A stretch of DNA of 24,607 bases from JBBKWH01 sp037968855 (lineage in GTDB: Bacteria; Pseudomonadota; Gammaproteobacteria; Pseudomonadales; Moraxellaceae). The position numbers and the translations under genes were made by a program. The stretch lies in contig JBBKWH010000054.1 of assembly GCA_037968855.1 (NCBI GenBank), positions 1 through 24,607 of the forward strand, written 5' to 3'. Positions 17,528 through 24,607 of the stretch are shown one piece after another. Position 1 is the first letter of the stretch; every line of letters starts with the position of its first letter. Below the pieces are notes generated by a model that did not search any database, was not told where the DNA came from, and was given only the letters and a program-made list of their open reading frames with translations.

Positions 17528-18074
17528 TTAAGCCCCAGCTAACCGGATCACCCGCCGCGCCACTTCTAACGCCCCTCGGCTTTCCACCTGCTTGCCCACT
17601 GCCAAAACGTCGGACGATTTAATGCTACGCATCGGCTTATGACCAAGCGAGGGGATCAGGTCGTTTTCTAACATACGACGGTTACGGGTGTGGGTGTAGG
17701 GCTTCACTGCCCCTTCTTGGTCGCCTAACCATTGACGACCAATATAGGCGAAGTTGATCACTTTGTTTGGCGTCTTGCTTTTCTTGTTTGCGCTGATCGC
17801 TGGGGCTAATGCCTTGTGCCAGTAACCGGTTGTATTCGTCGTGTTTGGCTTTGGCATCGGCTAGACCAACAGCCGAATATGTACCGACAGACAACAGGCC
17901 GCGCTTGCCAGCAAAGCTGTAGCTGTATCGCCATCGCTTTGCACCGGTGGTCAAGACCTCCAAAAATAGCCCTTCCCCAGCATTTAGGCCGTAAGTCTTT
18001 TTTTCTGGTTTAGCGGTGTCGATCTGTCTGGTGTGTGTTAGCGGTTTGCGTGTAATGGGGGCTTCTTCTGTCAT
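17528..18074 (-). pseudogene. Decayed P4-type tyrosine integrase fragment
   Basis: The first part (from ATG 18074) reads as the integrase DUF4102/arm-binding domain: GLNAGEGLFLEVLTTGAKRW, YSFAGKRGLLSVGTY and LLAQGISPSDQRK. Homology then switches to the next frame near 17760-17790 and continues as the core-binding domain (FAYIGRQWLGDQEG to LIPSLGHKPMRSI and SSDVLAVGKQVESRGALEVARRVIR) to a stop at 17528. The whole catalytic domain with its Arg/His/Tyr residues is absent. So the gene is frameshifted and truncated. It sits directly after the 3' end of tRNA-Met, the usual position for such integrases, so it is the remnant of a lost genomic island. Confidence 0.85.
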
Positions 18075-18076
18075 GG

Positions 18077-18125
18077 TGGTATAACTCGCAACTGGTATAA
18101 CTCGGTTATACCAATTCTTATACCA
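18077..18125. repeat. Cluster of TGGTATAA boxes upstream of the integrase start
   Basis: TGGTATAACTCG occurs twice as a direct repeat (18077-18088, 18093-18104). The second copy forms a perfect 9-bp palindrome TGGTATAAC-TCG-GTTATACCA (18093-18113), and a further inverted box TTATACCA is at 18118-18125. Four copies of one octamer just upstream of int look like operator or recombinase arm sites. Confidence 0.7.
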
Positions 18126-18171
18126 CTTATGCACGGTTTGCCATGGTTCACGGTGGCCTACCATAGACAAC

Positions 18172-18204
18172 AAAAAAGCCCCAAACCTATATGGTGTGGG
18201 GCTT
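18172..18204 (-). terminator. Terminator downstream of tRNA-Met
   Basis: On the minus strand GCCCCA-C-ACC pairs with GGT-T-TGGGGC (one mismatch) around loop ATATA, followed by six T (18177-18172). It would end the tRNA transcript about 35 nt past its 3' end. Confidence 0.85.
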
Positions 18205-18211
18205 TTAGGGC

Positions 18212-18228
18212 TACGGTGGATCACCGTA
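18212..18228 (-). other. Small hairpin in the tRNA-Met trailer
   Basis: A perfect 7-bp stem, TACGGTG and CACCGTA, with loop GAT lies between the tRNA 3' end and its terminator. It could guide 3' processing. Confidence 0.5.
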
Positions 18229-18238
18229 AACAACAATA

Positions 18239-18315
18239 TGGTGGCTATGACGGGACTTGAACCTGTGACCCCCTGATTATGAATCAGGTGCTCTAACCAG
18301 CTGAGCTACATAGCC
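18239..18315 (-). tRNA. tRNA-Met (CAU), elongator type
   Basis: A 77-nt cloverleaf on the minus strand. The acceptor stem is GGCTATG/CATAGCC with discriminator A and encoded CCA. The D-arm is AGCTCAGCTGGTTAGAGC and the anticodon loop TTCATAA (anticodon CAT). The T-arm contains GGTTCAAGTCC. The sequence closely follows E. coli elongator tRNA-Met and lacks the initiator tRNA's unpaired first base. Its 3' end is the likely attachment site of the integrase remnant at 17528-18074. Confidence 0.95.
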
Positions 18316-18422
18316 AAAAACTGAGCACGCATTATGCCGATCCAGAATTTTGTCGTCAAGCCTCTGACTGCACAAAAAAACAGCAACCGAACCAAACACA
18401 TCCAACAACCACAAAAAAAGGT

Positions 18423-18786
<364 letters not shown>

Positions 18787-18792
18787 GCGCGC

Positions 18793-18801
18793 ATGGTAAC
18801 A
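18793..18801 (-). promoter_or_regulatory. Extended -10 promoter candidate for rnpB
   Basis: On the minus strand TG-T-TACCAT (18801-18793) is an extended -10 element placed exactly so that transcription would start at 18786, the 5' base of helix P1. No good -35 is seen. The upstream part of the promoter would overlap the stop codon of the ferredoxin gene. Confidence 0.5.
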
Positions 18802-18819
18802 AAACCAGACGCACTACGC

Positions 18820-19080
18820 TTAAGTATTTTTCAACTCAATCAGCCGCCGATACTTTTGTAACAATTGCGACTGACTTTCGATATGCGCCGGATCATGCGG
18901 AATGCAATCATCCACCGGACAAAACAGCGCACATTGCGGCACATCAAAATGCCCCACGCACTCGGTACACAGATCAGGATGAATCTCGTAGATCAGCGGC
19001 CCCATACTAATGGCATCGTTGGGGCATACCGGCTCGCAGACATCACAGTTGATGCATTCATCAGTAATAATCAGTGCCAT
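18820..19080 (-). CDS. YfhL-type 2[4Fe-4S] ferredoxin
   Basis: The 86-aa ferredoxin has two cluster motifs: Cys9-x2-Cys12-x2-Cys15-x3-Cys19, and Cys38-x2-Cys41-x8-Cys50-x3-Cys54. The extended spacing in CTECVGHFDVPQC marks the YfhL/Alvin-type family, whose members have low redox potentials. Partner unknown. The start at 19080 (MALIITDECINC) is the conserved one; the frame could begin at a TTG two codons earlier. It follows coaD by 33 nt, so the two are probably co-transcribed, with rnpB 33 nt downstream. Confidence 0.93.
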   Translation of the reverse strand: MALIITDECINCDVCEPVCPNDAISMGPLIYEIHPDLCTECVGHFDVPQCALFCPVDDCIPHDPAHIESQSQLLQKYRRLIELKNT

Positions 19081-19113
19081 CGACAAGCGACCCTCACAGC
19101 GTGCTCACGCTCA

Positions 19114-19602
19114 CTACCAACCACCTTGCGCATGTTTATCAGCAAAAGCCTGAGCCACACAAACGGGCACGAACTTGGTCACATCGCCTTTAAGCCGTGC
19201 AATCTCTCGCACTAGCGTCGATGAAATAAACGACAAATGCTCAGATGGGGTCAAAAATACCGTCTCAAACTCCGCATCCAACTGCCGATTCATATTGGCC
19301 AACTGAAACTCATACTCAAAGTCCGATACCGCACGCAGACCACGCAAAACCGCCGTCGCATGCTGATCACGAAACAAATTGACCAATAAGCCACTAAAGC
19401 CAATCACCTCAACATTGGGTAAATGCCCCAAGGTCTCACGGGCCAAAGCCACACGCTCATCCAAGCTAAACACCGGACTCTTGTGATGACCTGCCGCAAT
19501 CGCCACCACCACCTCACCAAACATTCGTGATGCACGCACCACCAAGTCAGTATGACCGTTAGTGATCGGATCAAATGTACCAGGATAAATAACACGGGTC
19601 AT
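19114..19602 (-). CDS. coaD: Phosphopantetheine adenylyltransferase
   Basis: The 162-aa enzyme joins 4'-phosphopantetheine and ATP to give dephospho-CoA, the penultimate step of CoA synthesis. The nucleotidyltransferase motif YPGTFDPITNGH (6-17) and the ISSTLVRE motif (126-133) are intact, as is VLRGLRAVSDFEYE. Length is the usual 160-165. It is divergent from smpB across a 144-nt gap and upstream of the ferredoxin gene. Confidence 0.97.
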   Translation of the reverse strand: MTRVIYPGTFDPITNGHTDLVVRASRMFGEVVVAIAAGHHKSPVFSLDERVALARETLGHLPNVEVIGFSGLLVNLFRDQHATAVLRGLRAVSDFEYEFQLANMNRQLDAEFETVFLTPSEHLSFISSTLVREIARLKGDVTKFVPVCVAQAFADKHAQGGW

Positions 19603-19746
19603 GAGCTCTACTCAATGAAGCCTGAATGTGAACACATCTTAGCAAAATCCACTTCCATTTCGGGCAATGTCAGCACTGATAACCAAATGTTGCAGTCAAA
19701 CAGCGCAACTTACGGCAAAATAAGCACATGTGAGGACCGAATTGAT

Positions 19747-20217
19747 ATGAGTACAGACAAAAAATCGTCGGGCGGCACCATCGCCCAAAACCGCAAAGCC
19801 CGCCATGAGTACTTCATCGAAGAAAAGATTGAAGCCGGACTCGTGCTGCAAGGCTGGGAAGTCAAAGCCATTCGCTCTGGCCGTATGACCATTACCGAAT
19901 CTTATGTGACGTTCAGAAAAGGCGAAGCCTTTTTGTTTAATAGCCAGATTACACCGCTCCTGTCTGCCTCAACCCACGTTGATCCAGAAGCCACGCGCAC
20001 CCGTAAGCTATTACTGTCTAAACGCCAAATCGAAAAGTTAATGGCCGCAATGAACCAAAAAGGCTACACCTGCGTACCTTTGGCTACTTACTGGAAAGGC
20101 TCACATGTAAAGTGTGAAATCGCATTGGTAAAAGGCAAGCAACTGCACGACAAACGCGCCACCGAAAAAGACCGAGACTGGAACCGCGATAAACAGCGTG
20201 TGTTTCGCAGTCAGTAA
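19747..20217 (+). CDS. smpB: SsrA-binding protein, trans-translation factor
   Basis: The 156-aa RNA-binding protein carries tmRNA to stalled ribosomes. IAQNRKARHEYFIEEKIEAGLVLQGWEVKAIRSG is the typical N-terminal beta-barrel sequence, and the C-terminal tail KRATEKDRDWNRDKQRV is the basic tail that enters the mRNA channel. The ATG at 19747 has GAGGA about 10 nt upstream; the frame is open further up to 19552, but that part overlaps coaD and is not SmpB-like. It is closed by the terminator at 20234. No ssrA gene is seen in this window. Confidence 0.96.
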   Translation: MSTDKKSSGGTIAQNRKARHEYFIEEKIEAGLVLQGWEVKAIRSGRMTITESYVTFRKGEAFLFNSQITPLLSASTHVDPEATRTRKLLLSKRQIEKLMAAMNQKGYTCVPLATYWKGSHVKCEIALVKGKQLHDKRATEKDRDWNRDKQRVFRSQ

Positions 20218-20233
20218 TAATGAATCATGCAAT

Positions 20234-20262
20234 AAAAAAGCCTGCATATTGCAGGCTTTTTT
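20234..20262. terminator. Bidirectional terminator shared by smpB and the first FilA-like gene
   Basis: Stem GCCTGC (20240-20245) and GCAGGC (20251-20256), loop ATATT, with six A before and six T after. It serves smpB from the left and the 20275-21684 gene from the right. It is almost identical to the terminator at 22172-22200. Confidence 0.93.
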
Positions 20263-20274
20263 GGTCATACAACC

Positions 20275-21684
20275 TTAGCAGAAGGTTAAAGTACCGTAGC
20301 AGTTGACGTTTGCAGGTTGTAACGGAATAATATTTCCTGCTGCTGCCTGACCATTTGTAATATTTGAAGCAAATTGTGCTGTAGGATTACTAATATTTAA
20401 AGTAATCGCATCAGGCAAATACAGCGCCCATCCTTTTCCTACCGACTGAGTGTACCCAGGATACTGCACAGATTGTTTTTGAAAAGACAAACCGAACAAA
20501 TTCGAGTTGACTTCTGCCTCATGAAAGTTACTTAAGTTATAAGGCATAATATAACTATTATCATTCAAAGAAGCAGTGGTAGTATTCAGACCCGTGGCAA
20601 ACTGAGATAAAATTTTATTTCCAACACTTGTCCGCAAAAGCGGCAATAGTCCATTAATAAGACCTGCACCAAAGGCGTTACTTGTTTCAGTTACATCAAG
20701 ACTATTCACAATTGCTAAAATTGCACCATCTTGTGCTACGCCATTAACTGTGTTTGTTGCATTACCCAAATTAAGATTAGAAATGGAAGCCTGCGTTTTA
20801 CGAGTACCAGCAACAACCAGCGGATTTCCTGTACGATTAACCGCATCAAAAGCTACCGCAAGCTGATCAAAATAAGCCAAGCATCCAATTAGTGAAGCAG
20901 CACATTGGTCGTCTAGACCCAAAGACAATCCATTAATCGTATCAAAGGTCTTGCCGTTATACGTATCACCATTTAGCGCTTTAAAATTCACACCACCATT
21001 CCGCCCTGTTATCCCATTTAAACAAGGAGCGGTTAAATTACCGCATGTTACCGCTACCGAACTTGGGTTTCTAGGGTCTCGTGGTGTCGCATCGGTTCGA
21101 CTAACAGGTCCTTGCGCTTGCAGCTCAAGATTCACAGTACCCGTCAAATAACCACTAAAACTAGCCAAATTTCCAAAACTAATCGGGCCAGATGAATTTT
21201 CCGCACCTAATCGAACGCCTACAAACTCGCGTGTAGCAGCCGTTGTAGGGTTTTTAACAGCAATCTGAAGAAACGGGTTAGTCAGTGTAAAATCACGCAT
21301 ACCTGTACGAGTCGCACTGCTACTAACACCTGTATTAGTATTTGTACCTGTTACTGGAATACATACGTTGGAACTATTGGTCACGCAACCAAATGATACA
21401 TTGGTACCATCAATATCGCATGCTCCAGTACCATTAGGTCCATCACAACCTAATTTTAATGATTTAATATTAGCATTCAGGTTTAATACACCCTCGACGC
21501 CTAATTTATAAAATCCAAAATCTGTTACGGAGTTCGCAGTACCAGATGGTGCGTTGTAAGTCAAATTAAGCAGTGCTTGACCACGAGTAGCCGAAAGCTG
21601 CTCGTCAGACATAGGCTTAATTGCAGCATTCGCATGAATATTGAACATCAATATCAGAAAAATGTACAGTCCTCTGTAAATCAT
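20275..21684 (-). CDS. Secreted DUF6160/FilA-like protein, paralog 1
   Basis: The 469-aa protein has a signal peptide (MIYRGLYIFLILMFNIHANA, cut after ANA). Next comes PMSDEQLSATRGQALLNL, the LS-x(4)-GQA N-terminal motif that I associate with DUF6160/FilA-like proteins of Acinetobacter relatives. It then has APSG.ANS.TDFGFYKLG.EGVLNLNAN, a four-Cys region (LGCDG, CDID, FGCV, CIPV) and a Gly/Asn/Thr-rich beta-type middle. The end is SFQKQSVQYPGY, ALYLPDA.TL.I.NP and terminal NCYGTLTFC. AGGAG is 6 nt before the ATG at 21684; the longer frame to 21768 lacks a signal peptide. It is a tandem paralog of the 22213-23682 gene. Function not established; cell-surface or pilus role is inferred only from the FilA resemblance. 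Confidence 0.8.
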   Translation of the reverse strand: MIYRGLYIFLILMFNIHANAAIKPMSDEQLSATRGQALLNLTYNAPSGTANSVTDFGFYKLGVEGVLNLNANIKSLKLGCDGPNGTGACDIDGTNVSFGCVTNSSNVCIPVTGTNTNTGVSSSATRTGMRDFTLTNPFLQIAVKNPTTAATREFVGVRLGAENSSGPISFGNLASFSGYLTGTVNLELQAQGPVSRTDATPRDPRNPSSVAVTCGNLTAPCLNGITGRNGGVNFKALNGDTYNGKTFDTINGLSLGLDDQCAASLIGCLAYFDQLAVAFDAVNRTGNPLVVAGTRKTQASISNLNLGNATNTVNGVAQDGAILAIVNSLDVTETSNAFGAGLINGLLPLLRTSVGNKILSQFATGLNTTTASLNDNSYIMPYNLSNFHEAEVNSNLFGLSFQKQSVQYPGYTQSVGKGWALYLPDAITLNISNPTAQFASNITNGQAAAGNIIPLQPANVNCYGTLTFC

Positions 21685-21793
21685 AATAGCTCCTAACCCA
21701 AAACCACATCTATTGTTACCGTCGAGCACGCGACGATGTAATGAACCAGCACCTTCAACAAAGAACAACTCTTCATTAAGGAACTATCATTCA

Positions 21794-21836
21794 TTTATAT
21801 CTTATAAAGTAATATTTTTTTGTGATACACATCACA
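21794..21836 (-). promoter_or_regulatory. CRP/Vfr-type class II promoter of paralog 1
   Basis: TGTGATACACATCACA (21821-21836) is a perfect TGTGA-N6-TCACA site. On the minus strand TATAAA (21799-21794) would place the start of transcription at 21787, which puts the site centre at exactly -41.5, the class II activator position. The leader to the ATG at 21684 would be about 100 nt. Confidence 0.7.
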
Positions 21837-22171
21837 ATACTGAAATAAAATTATTAAATTTCAGACATACGGAAATCTATTTTTTAATCAAAATAAGAAT
21901 ATCTTAATTGCCAAGTATCATCTAAACAAGTAACTGCTGTCGCAGCATAAGACTAGAGAAGTCATAAAGGTAAGTGCTGAGTAGAAAGTAATCATGTATA
22001 CATGATCTGACGCTCTATGTTTTGTAAAGCTGCTCAATGACAGGATTGCATGATTACTTATCAAAGCCCGCTTACTCAGATAGCACTACCTCTCAAAGAG
22101 AAGCTCTATGCTGAAGATATTATTCTATTAAAAAAACAGTTGCACCTCAATTTTGAGACCGCTTCGACAAT
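21837..22171. other. AT-rich intergenic stretch between the paralogs, with a 16-bp palindrome
   Basis: No convincing gene. It holds the perfect palindrome ATCATGTATACATGAT (21991-22006), an 11-bp inverted repeat AAGTAATCATG (21986-21996) and CATGATTACTT (22049-22059), and TGCTG-TCG-CAGCA near 21937-21949. A short plus frame from 22050 runs into the terminator and the antisense of the next gene and is not protein-like. Confidence 0.6.
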
Positions 22172-22200
22172 AAAAAAGCCTGCAAATCGCAGGCTTTTTT
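22172..22200. terminator. Terminator of paralog 2
   Basis: Stem GCCTGC (22178-22183) and GCAGGC (22189-22194), loop AAATC, with six A before and six T after. It lies 12 nt past the stop of the 22213 gene. The hairpin plus flank is nearly the same as at 20234-20262, differing mainly in the loop. Confidence 0.92.
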
Positions 22201-22212
22201 GGGCATATAATC

Positions 22213-23682
22213 TTAGCAGAAGGTTAGCGTACCGTAGCAGTTATTATATGCTGGATTCAACCCAACGATGTTACCATCACGGGCTGCTGATGTTTGAGTG
22301 ATATTACCCAAAATACCTTGAGATGTCACATTACCAGAAGTGTCATAACGTGTTGATAGTGGATTGTTGATATCAAGAGTAAAGGCATCAGGCAAGTACA
22401 ATGCAAAACCTCTAGACATTGCTTTGGCATAACCTGGATATTGAACAGACTGCTTTTGGAAGGATAAACCAAAAGAAGAGGAATTTACATCTGTTTGATG
22501 CAAGTTAGATGCATTATATGGAAGAATATAGTTATTCAAATCTGTGTTAATATCTGCATCTGCTTTACCATCAATAATCGACTGGTTAATTGTTGCGTCA
22601 GCGCTATAAAGTCGAAACCCTTGAGCCATTTGACGCTTAATGGTATCTGCAATACCACCACGCAATAATGGCAAGAGCGTTGGACCCAGCGCACCAACCA
22701 AGACACCCGCATCAGAGTCAACTAACTGTAAAGGACTAGCACCGACCGTTGTACTACCATCGGCATTACCATAAATAATACTATTAACAATACCGCCAAA
22801 ATTAACACCACTGATAAATGCTTGCGTCTGCCGATTGCCAAACAGCTCAATACCTAGTCCAGTTCTAGAAACAGTCTGGTAACCCACCAAAGCTTCTTGA
22901 TAACGAATTTTTGCCAAGCCCAAATTCAAAATCATATCATCGCCGAGATTTAAATATCCTCCACTAGGTGTTCCTTGCCCCCCCCTCACACCAGTAAAAA
23001 AATTACCTGTTTGCGGCGCACCCCAGCTACTCGCACCATTACTCCTAATACCTGTCGTATCAGCACCTGCCGCAACACATGAGGTTGGATAGCGACAGGT
23101 TACAGCCACGTTTGTATCACCCGTAATCGTTAGATTGGCGGCAGCCGTTAAGTAGCCACTGAAACTACTAATATTACCGAAGCTTAATGGGCCACTTGAG
23201 TTATCTGCACCAAGCCTAACCCCAACAAATTCACGAGTAGATGCAGTCGTTGGACTTTTAATCGCTATTTGCAAAAAAGGATTTGTTAAAACAAAATCTT
23301 TTAAGCCTGTGCGAGTCGCTGTGCTACTGACACCTCCAATACTTCCAGAAACAGGAATACATGAACCAGTGCTATTAGTTACGCAACCAAAAGACACATT
23401 GGTTAAATCAATATCACACCCAGCTGCACCGTTATCTCCACCGCAACCAAGCTTTAAGGATTTAACATTGGCGTTTAGGTTTAAAACGCCCTCAATACCA
23501 AGTTTATAAAAACCGAAATCTGTTGGAGAGTTAGCTGCACCAGAAGGAGCAACATAACTTAAATTTAACAAAGCCTGTCCAGAGTGATCAGACATCTGTT
23601 GATCAGTCAAAGCCTCCATAGACCAGGCCGATGGAGAGATGACAACCATGCCAGCCAATACCAAAAATGCAGAACGGTTCAT
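22213..23682 (-). CDS. Secreted DUF6160/FilA-like protein, paralog 2
   Basis: The 489-aa secreted protein has a signal peptide (MNRSAFLVLAGMVVISPSAWS) and then LTDQQMSDHSGQALLNL. It shares long blocks with paralog 1: YVAPSGAANSPTDFGFYKLG, EGVLNLNANVKSLKLGC, the four-Cys region, ATRTGLKDFVLTNPFLQIAIK, TREFVGVRLGADNSSGP, the SFQKQSVQYPGY segment, and the terminal NCYGTLTFC. The middle part differs and has its own Cys pair (TCRYPTSC). The ATG at 23682 has GGAG 8 nt upstream. It lies 163 nt after the partial gene at 23846, with no obvious terminator between, so the two may share a transcript. Function not established. Confidence 0.8.
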   Translation of the reverse strand: MNRSAFLVLAGMVVISPSAWSMEALTDQQMSDHSGQALLNLSYVAPSGAANSPTDFGFYKLGIEGVLNLNANVKSLKLGCGGDNGAAGCDIDLTNVSFGCVTNSTGSCIPVSGSIGGVSSTATRTGLKDFVLTNPFLQIAIKSPTTASTREFVGVRLGADNSSGPLSFGNISSFSGYLTAAANLTITGDTNVAVTCRYPTSCVAAGADTTGIRSNGASSWGAPQTGNFFTGVRGGQGTPSGGYLNLGDDMILNLGLAKIRYQEALVGYQTVSRTGLGIELFGNRQTQAFISGVNFGGIVNSIIYGNADGSTTVGASPLQLVDSDAGVLVGALGPTLLPLLRGGIADTIKRQMAQGFRLYSADATINQSIIDGKADADINTDLNNYILPYNASNLHQTDVNSSSFGLSFQKQSVQYPGYAKAMSRGFALYLPDAFTLDINNPLSTRYDTSGNVTSQGILGNITQTSAARDGNIVGLNPAYNNCYGTLTFC

Positions 23683-23845
23683 CAAAAAATCTCCATATCC
23701 ATTGGTCCAGTCATCATCCTAAGATGTTTAAAATTACTCAAGTCCAGATCCTATACTTGAGGTTAATCTTGGTTGCTTCAATCCCGTTCGGTTGCGCTAT
23801 CAGTCAAGCTGTATAGCATCGGCGACCAACGGTTGAACCTATTGA

Positions 23846-24607
23846 TCAGTTAGGCTTTAACGTCAACTTGGCATAAATCTCACCACCGGGCATTGCCAAC
23901 TCACCCAAACGTTGTGGTGCATCCATATTCACAGTTCCACCCACACTTGGATAGAAGTTAATATTGCCAACACGTAGATCTGTGGCTAACCCGCCCCATG
24001 TCCGTGTACCAGCCGAATCACGTGTACCATTGATCAGAATCTTACCTTCAAAAATCGCAGTATCATCTGTTAGATCAATCGAGAAGTTAGGCTTGGTGAC
24101 GGCATCTGCACCATAGAGTGTCAAACGACCACTAATATTTTCTAAGCCCAGCACTGATCCATCACTTGGCTCAATAATTTGCAAAAAGCTACCTGCTCCA
24201 CGAGTACGTGCACCAGATACCACACCACTCGTGCCATACAAGTTGTCGCCTGCAACACGCGCCAAATTAAGATCTAGCTTCAAGCCCAAACCACCGCCAC
24301 CTGTATCAGGGGTTAAATCAACAGTGACGTTGCTGGCGTTTAAGCGACCACGCAAACCAAATAGCACATCGACTTTTGAGTTATTGGTTACGGCTGAGTT
24401 GGAGCTAAAGTTGCGTGTTCCGTCCATTAACCGACCCGCAGCAACTTCCGCGGAGAATGCCAGCAAGGCTTTAGGCAATACCACATTAATAGAGCTACCA
24501 TTCATTTGAATAGTACCAGCGGTTTGCAACAAGAAGTCAATATTGCGCAATCCAATGTATTTGCCACCGCCTGTATCAGCAATCAGCAAACTGGTACTGC
24601 TCTTGTT
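23846..24607 (-). CDS. C-terminal part of a beta-rich repeat protein (runs off the window)
   Basis: About 253 residues are visible and the frame is open to the window edge, so the start is missing. The sequence is beta-rich with many Gly, Asn, Thr and Asp and no Cys. An internal repeat is visible: YIGLRNIDFLLQTAG and VLGLENISGRLTLYG, about 135 residues apart, each followed by an I-x-L-x(6)-F-x(3)-I/V segment and GTR. LRGRLNASNVTVDLTPDTG may be a related unit. It ends GGEIYAKLTLKPN. I do not recognise it; the position upstream of two FilA-like genes suggests a linked surface system. No membrane segment is seen in the visible part. Confidence 0.7.
   Translation of the reverse strand, partial: NKSSTSLLIADTGGGKYIGLRNIDFLLQTAGTIQMNGSSINVVLPKALLAFSAEVAAGRLMDGTRNFSSNSAVTNNSKVDVLFGLRGRLNASNVTVDLTPDTGGGGLGLKLDLNLARVAGDNLYGTSGVVSGARTRGAGSFLQIIEPSDGSVLGLENISGRLTLYGADAVTKPNFSIDLTDDTAIFEGKILINGTRDSAGTRTWGGLATDLRVGNINFYPSVGGTVNMDAPQRLGELAMPGGEIYAKLTLKPN

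Noticed and set aside
22050..22301. An 83-codon plus-strand frame between the FilA-like paralogs
   Set aside because: It runs through the terminator at 22172-22200 and into the antisense of paralog 2.

Overview
The window is chromosomal DNA from a gammaproteobacterium, most likely a member of Moraxellaceae close to Acinetobacter. The main evidence is the TCA-cycle supercluster, with gltA divergent from sdhCDAB-sucAB-lpd-sucCD, which is the Acinetobacter-type order. Supporting evidence is the protein sequences and two secreted proteins with an N-terminal LS-x(4)-GQA-type motif, similar to the DUF6160/FilA-like proteins of that family. By eye the base composition is near 50% GC in the core genes, higher than in typical Acinetobacter, so I do not assign a genus. 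It is clearly AT-richer from about 20.2 kb to about 23.8 kb.

Region 1 (165-13920) is the TCA block. On the minus strand, sdhC-sdhD-sdhA-sdhB (succinate dehydrogenase, complex II) ends at a strong terminator. After about 0.9 kb without a convincing gene come sucA-sucB-lpd (the 2-oxoglutarate dehydrogenase complex) and sucC-sucD (succinyl-CoA synthetase). Terminator-like hairpins lie between sucB and lpd and between lpd and sucC. gltA (citrate synthase) faces the other way from a shared 410-nt divergent promoter region. Together these genes carry citrate synthesis and the steps from 2-oxoglutarate to fumarate. SucB has Asn where the E2 family has its catalytic His.

Region 2 (14089-17505) holds a small minus-strand pair, a PP0621-like zinc-finger membrane protein and a HELTH-motif putative metallopeptidase. 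It is divergent from nadE (glutamine-dependent NAD+ synthetase), which is translationally coupled to an unrecognised 358-residue helical protein.

Region 3 (17528-20262) is the RNA and translation housekeeping block. It has a decayed P4-type integrase fragment next to elongator tRNA-Met, then rnpB (RNase P RNA), a YfhL-type 2[4Fe-4S] ferredoxin, coaD and, divergently, smpB.

Region 4 (20275-24607, minus strand) has two tandem paralogous secreted proteins of 469 and 489 aa that end in the same NCYGTLTFC motif. Each has a near-identical terminator. Upstream is the C-terminal part of a beta-rich, repeat-containing protein that runs off the window. The first paralog has a textbook CRP/Vfr-type class II promoter. 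This is the least characterised part of the window and the best candidate for something new, possibly a surface or pilus-like system.
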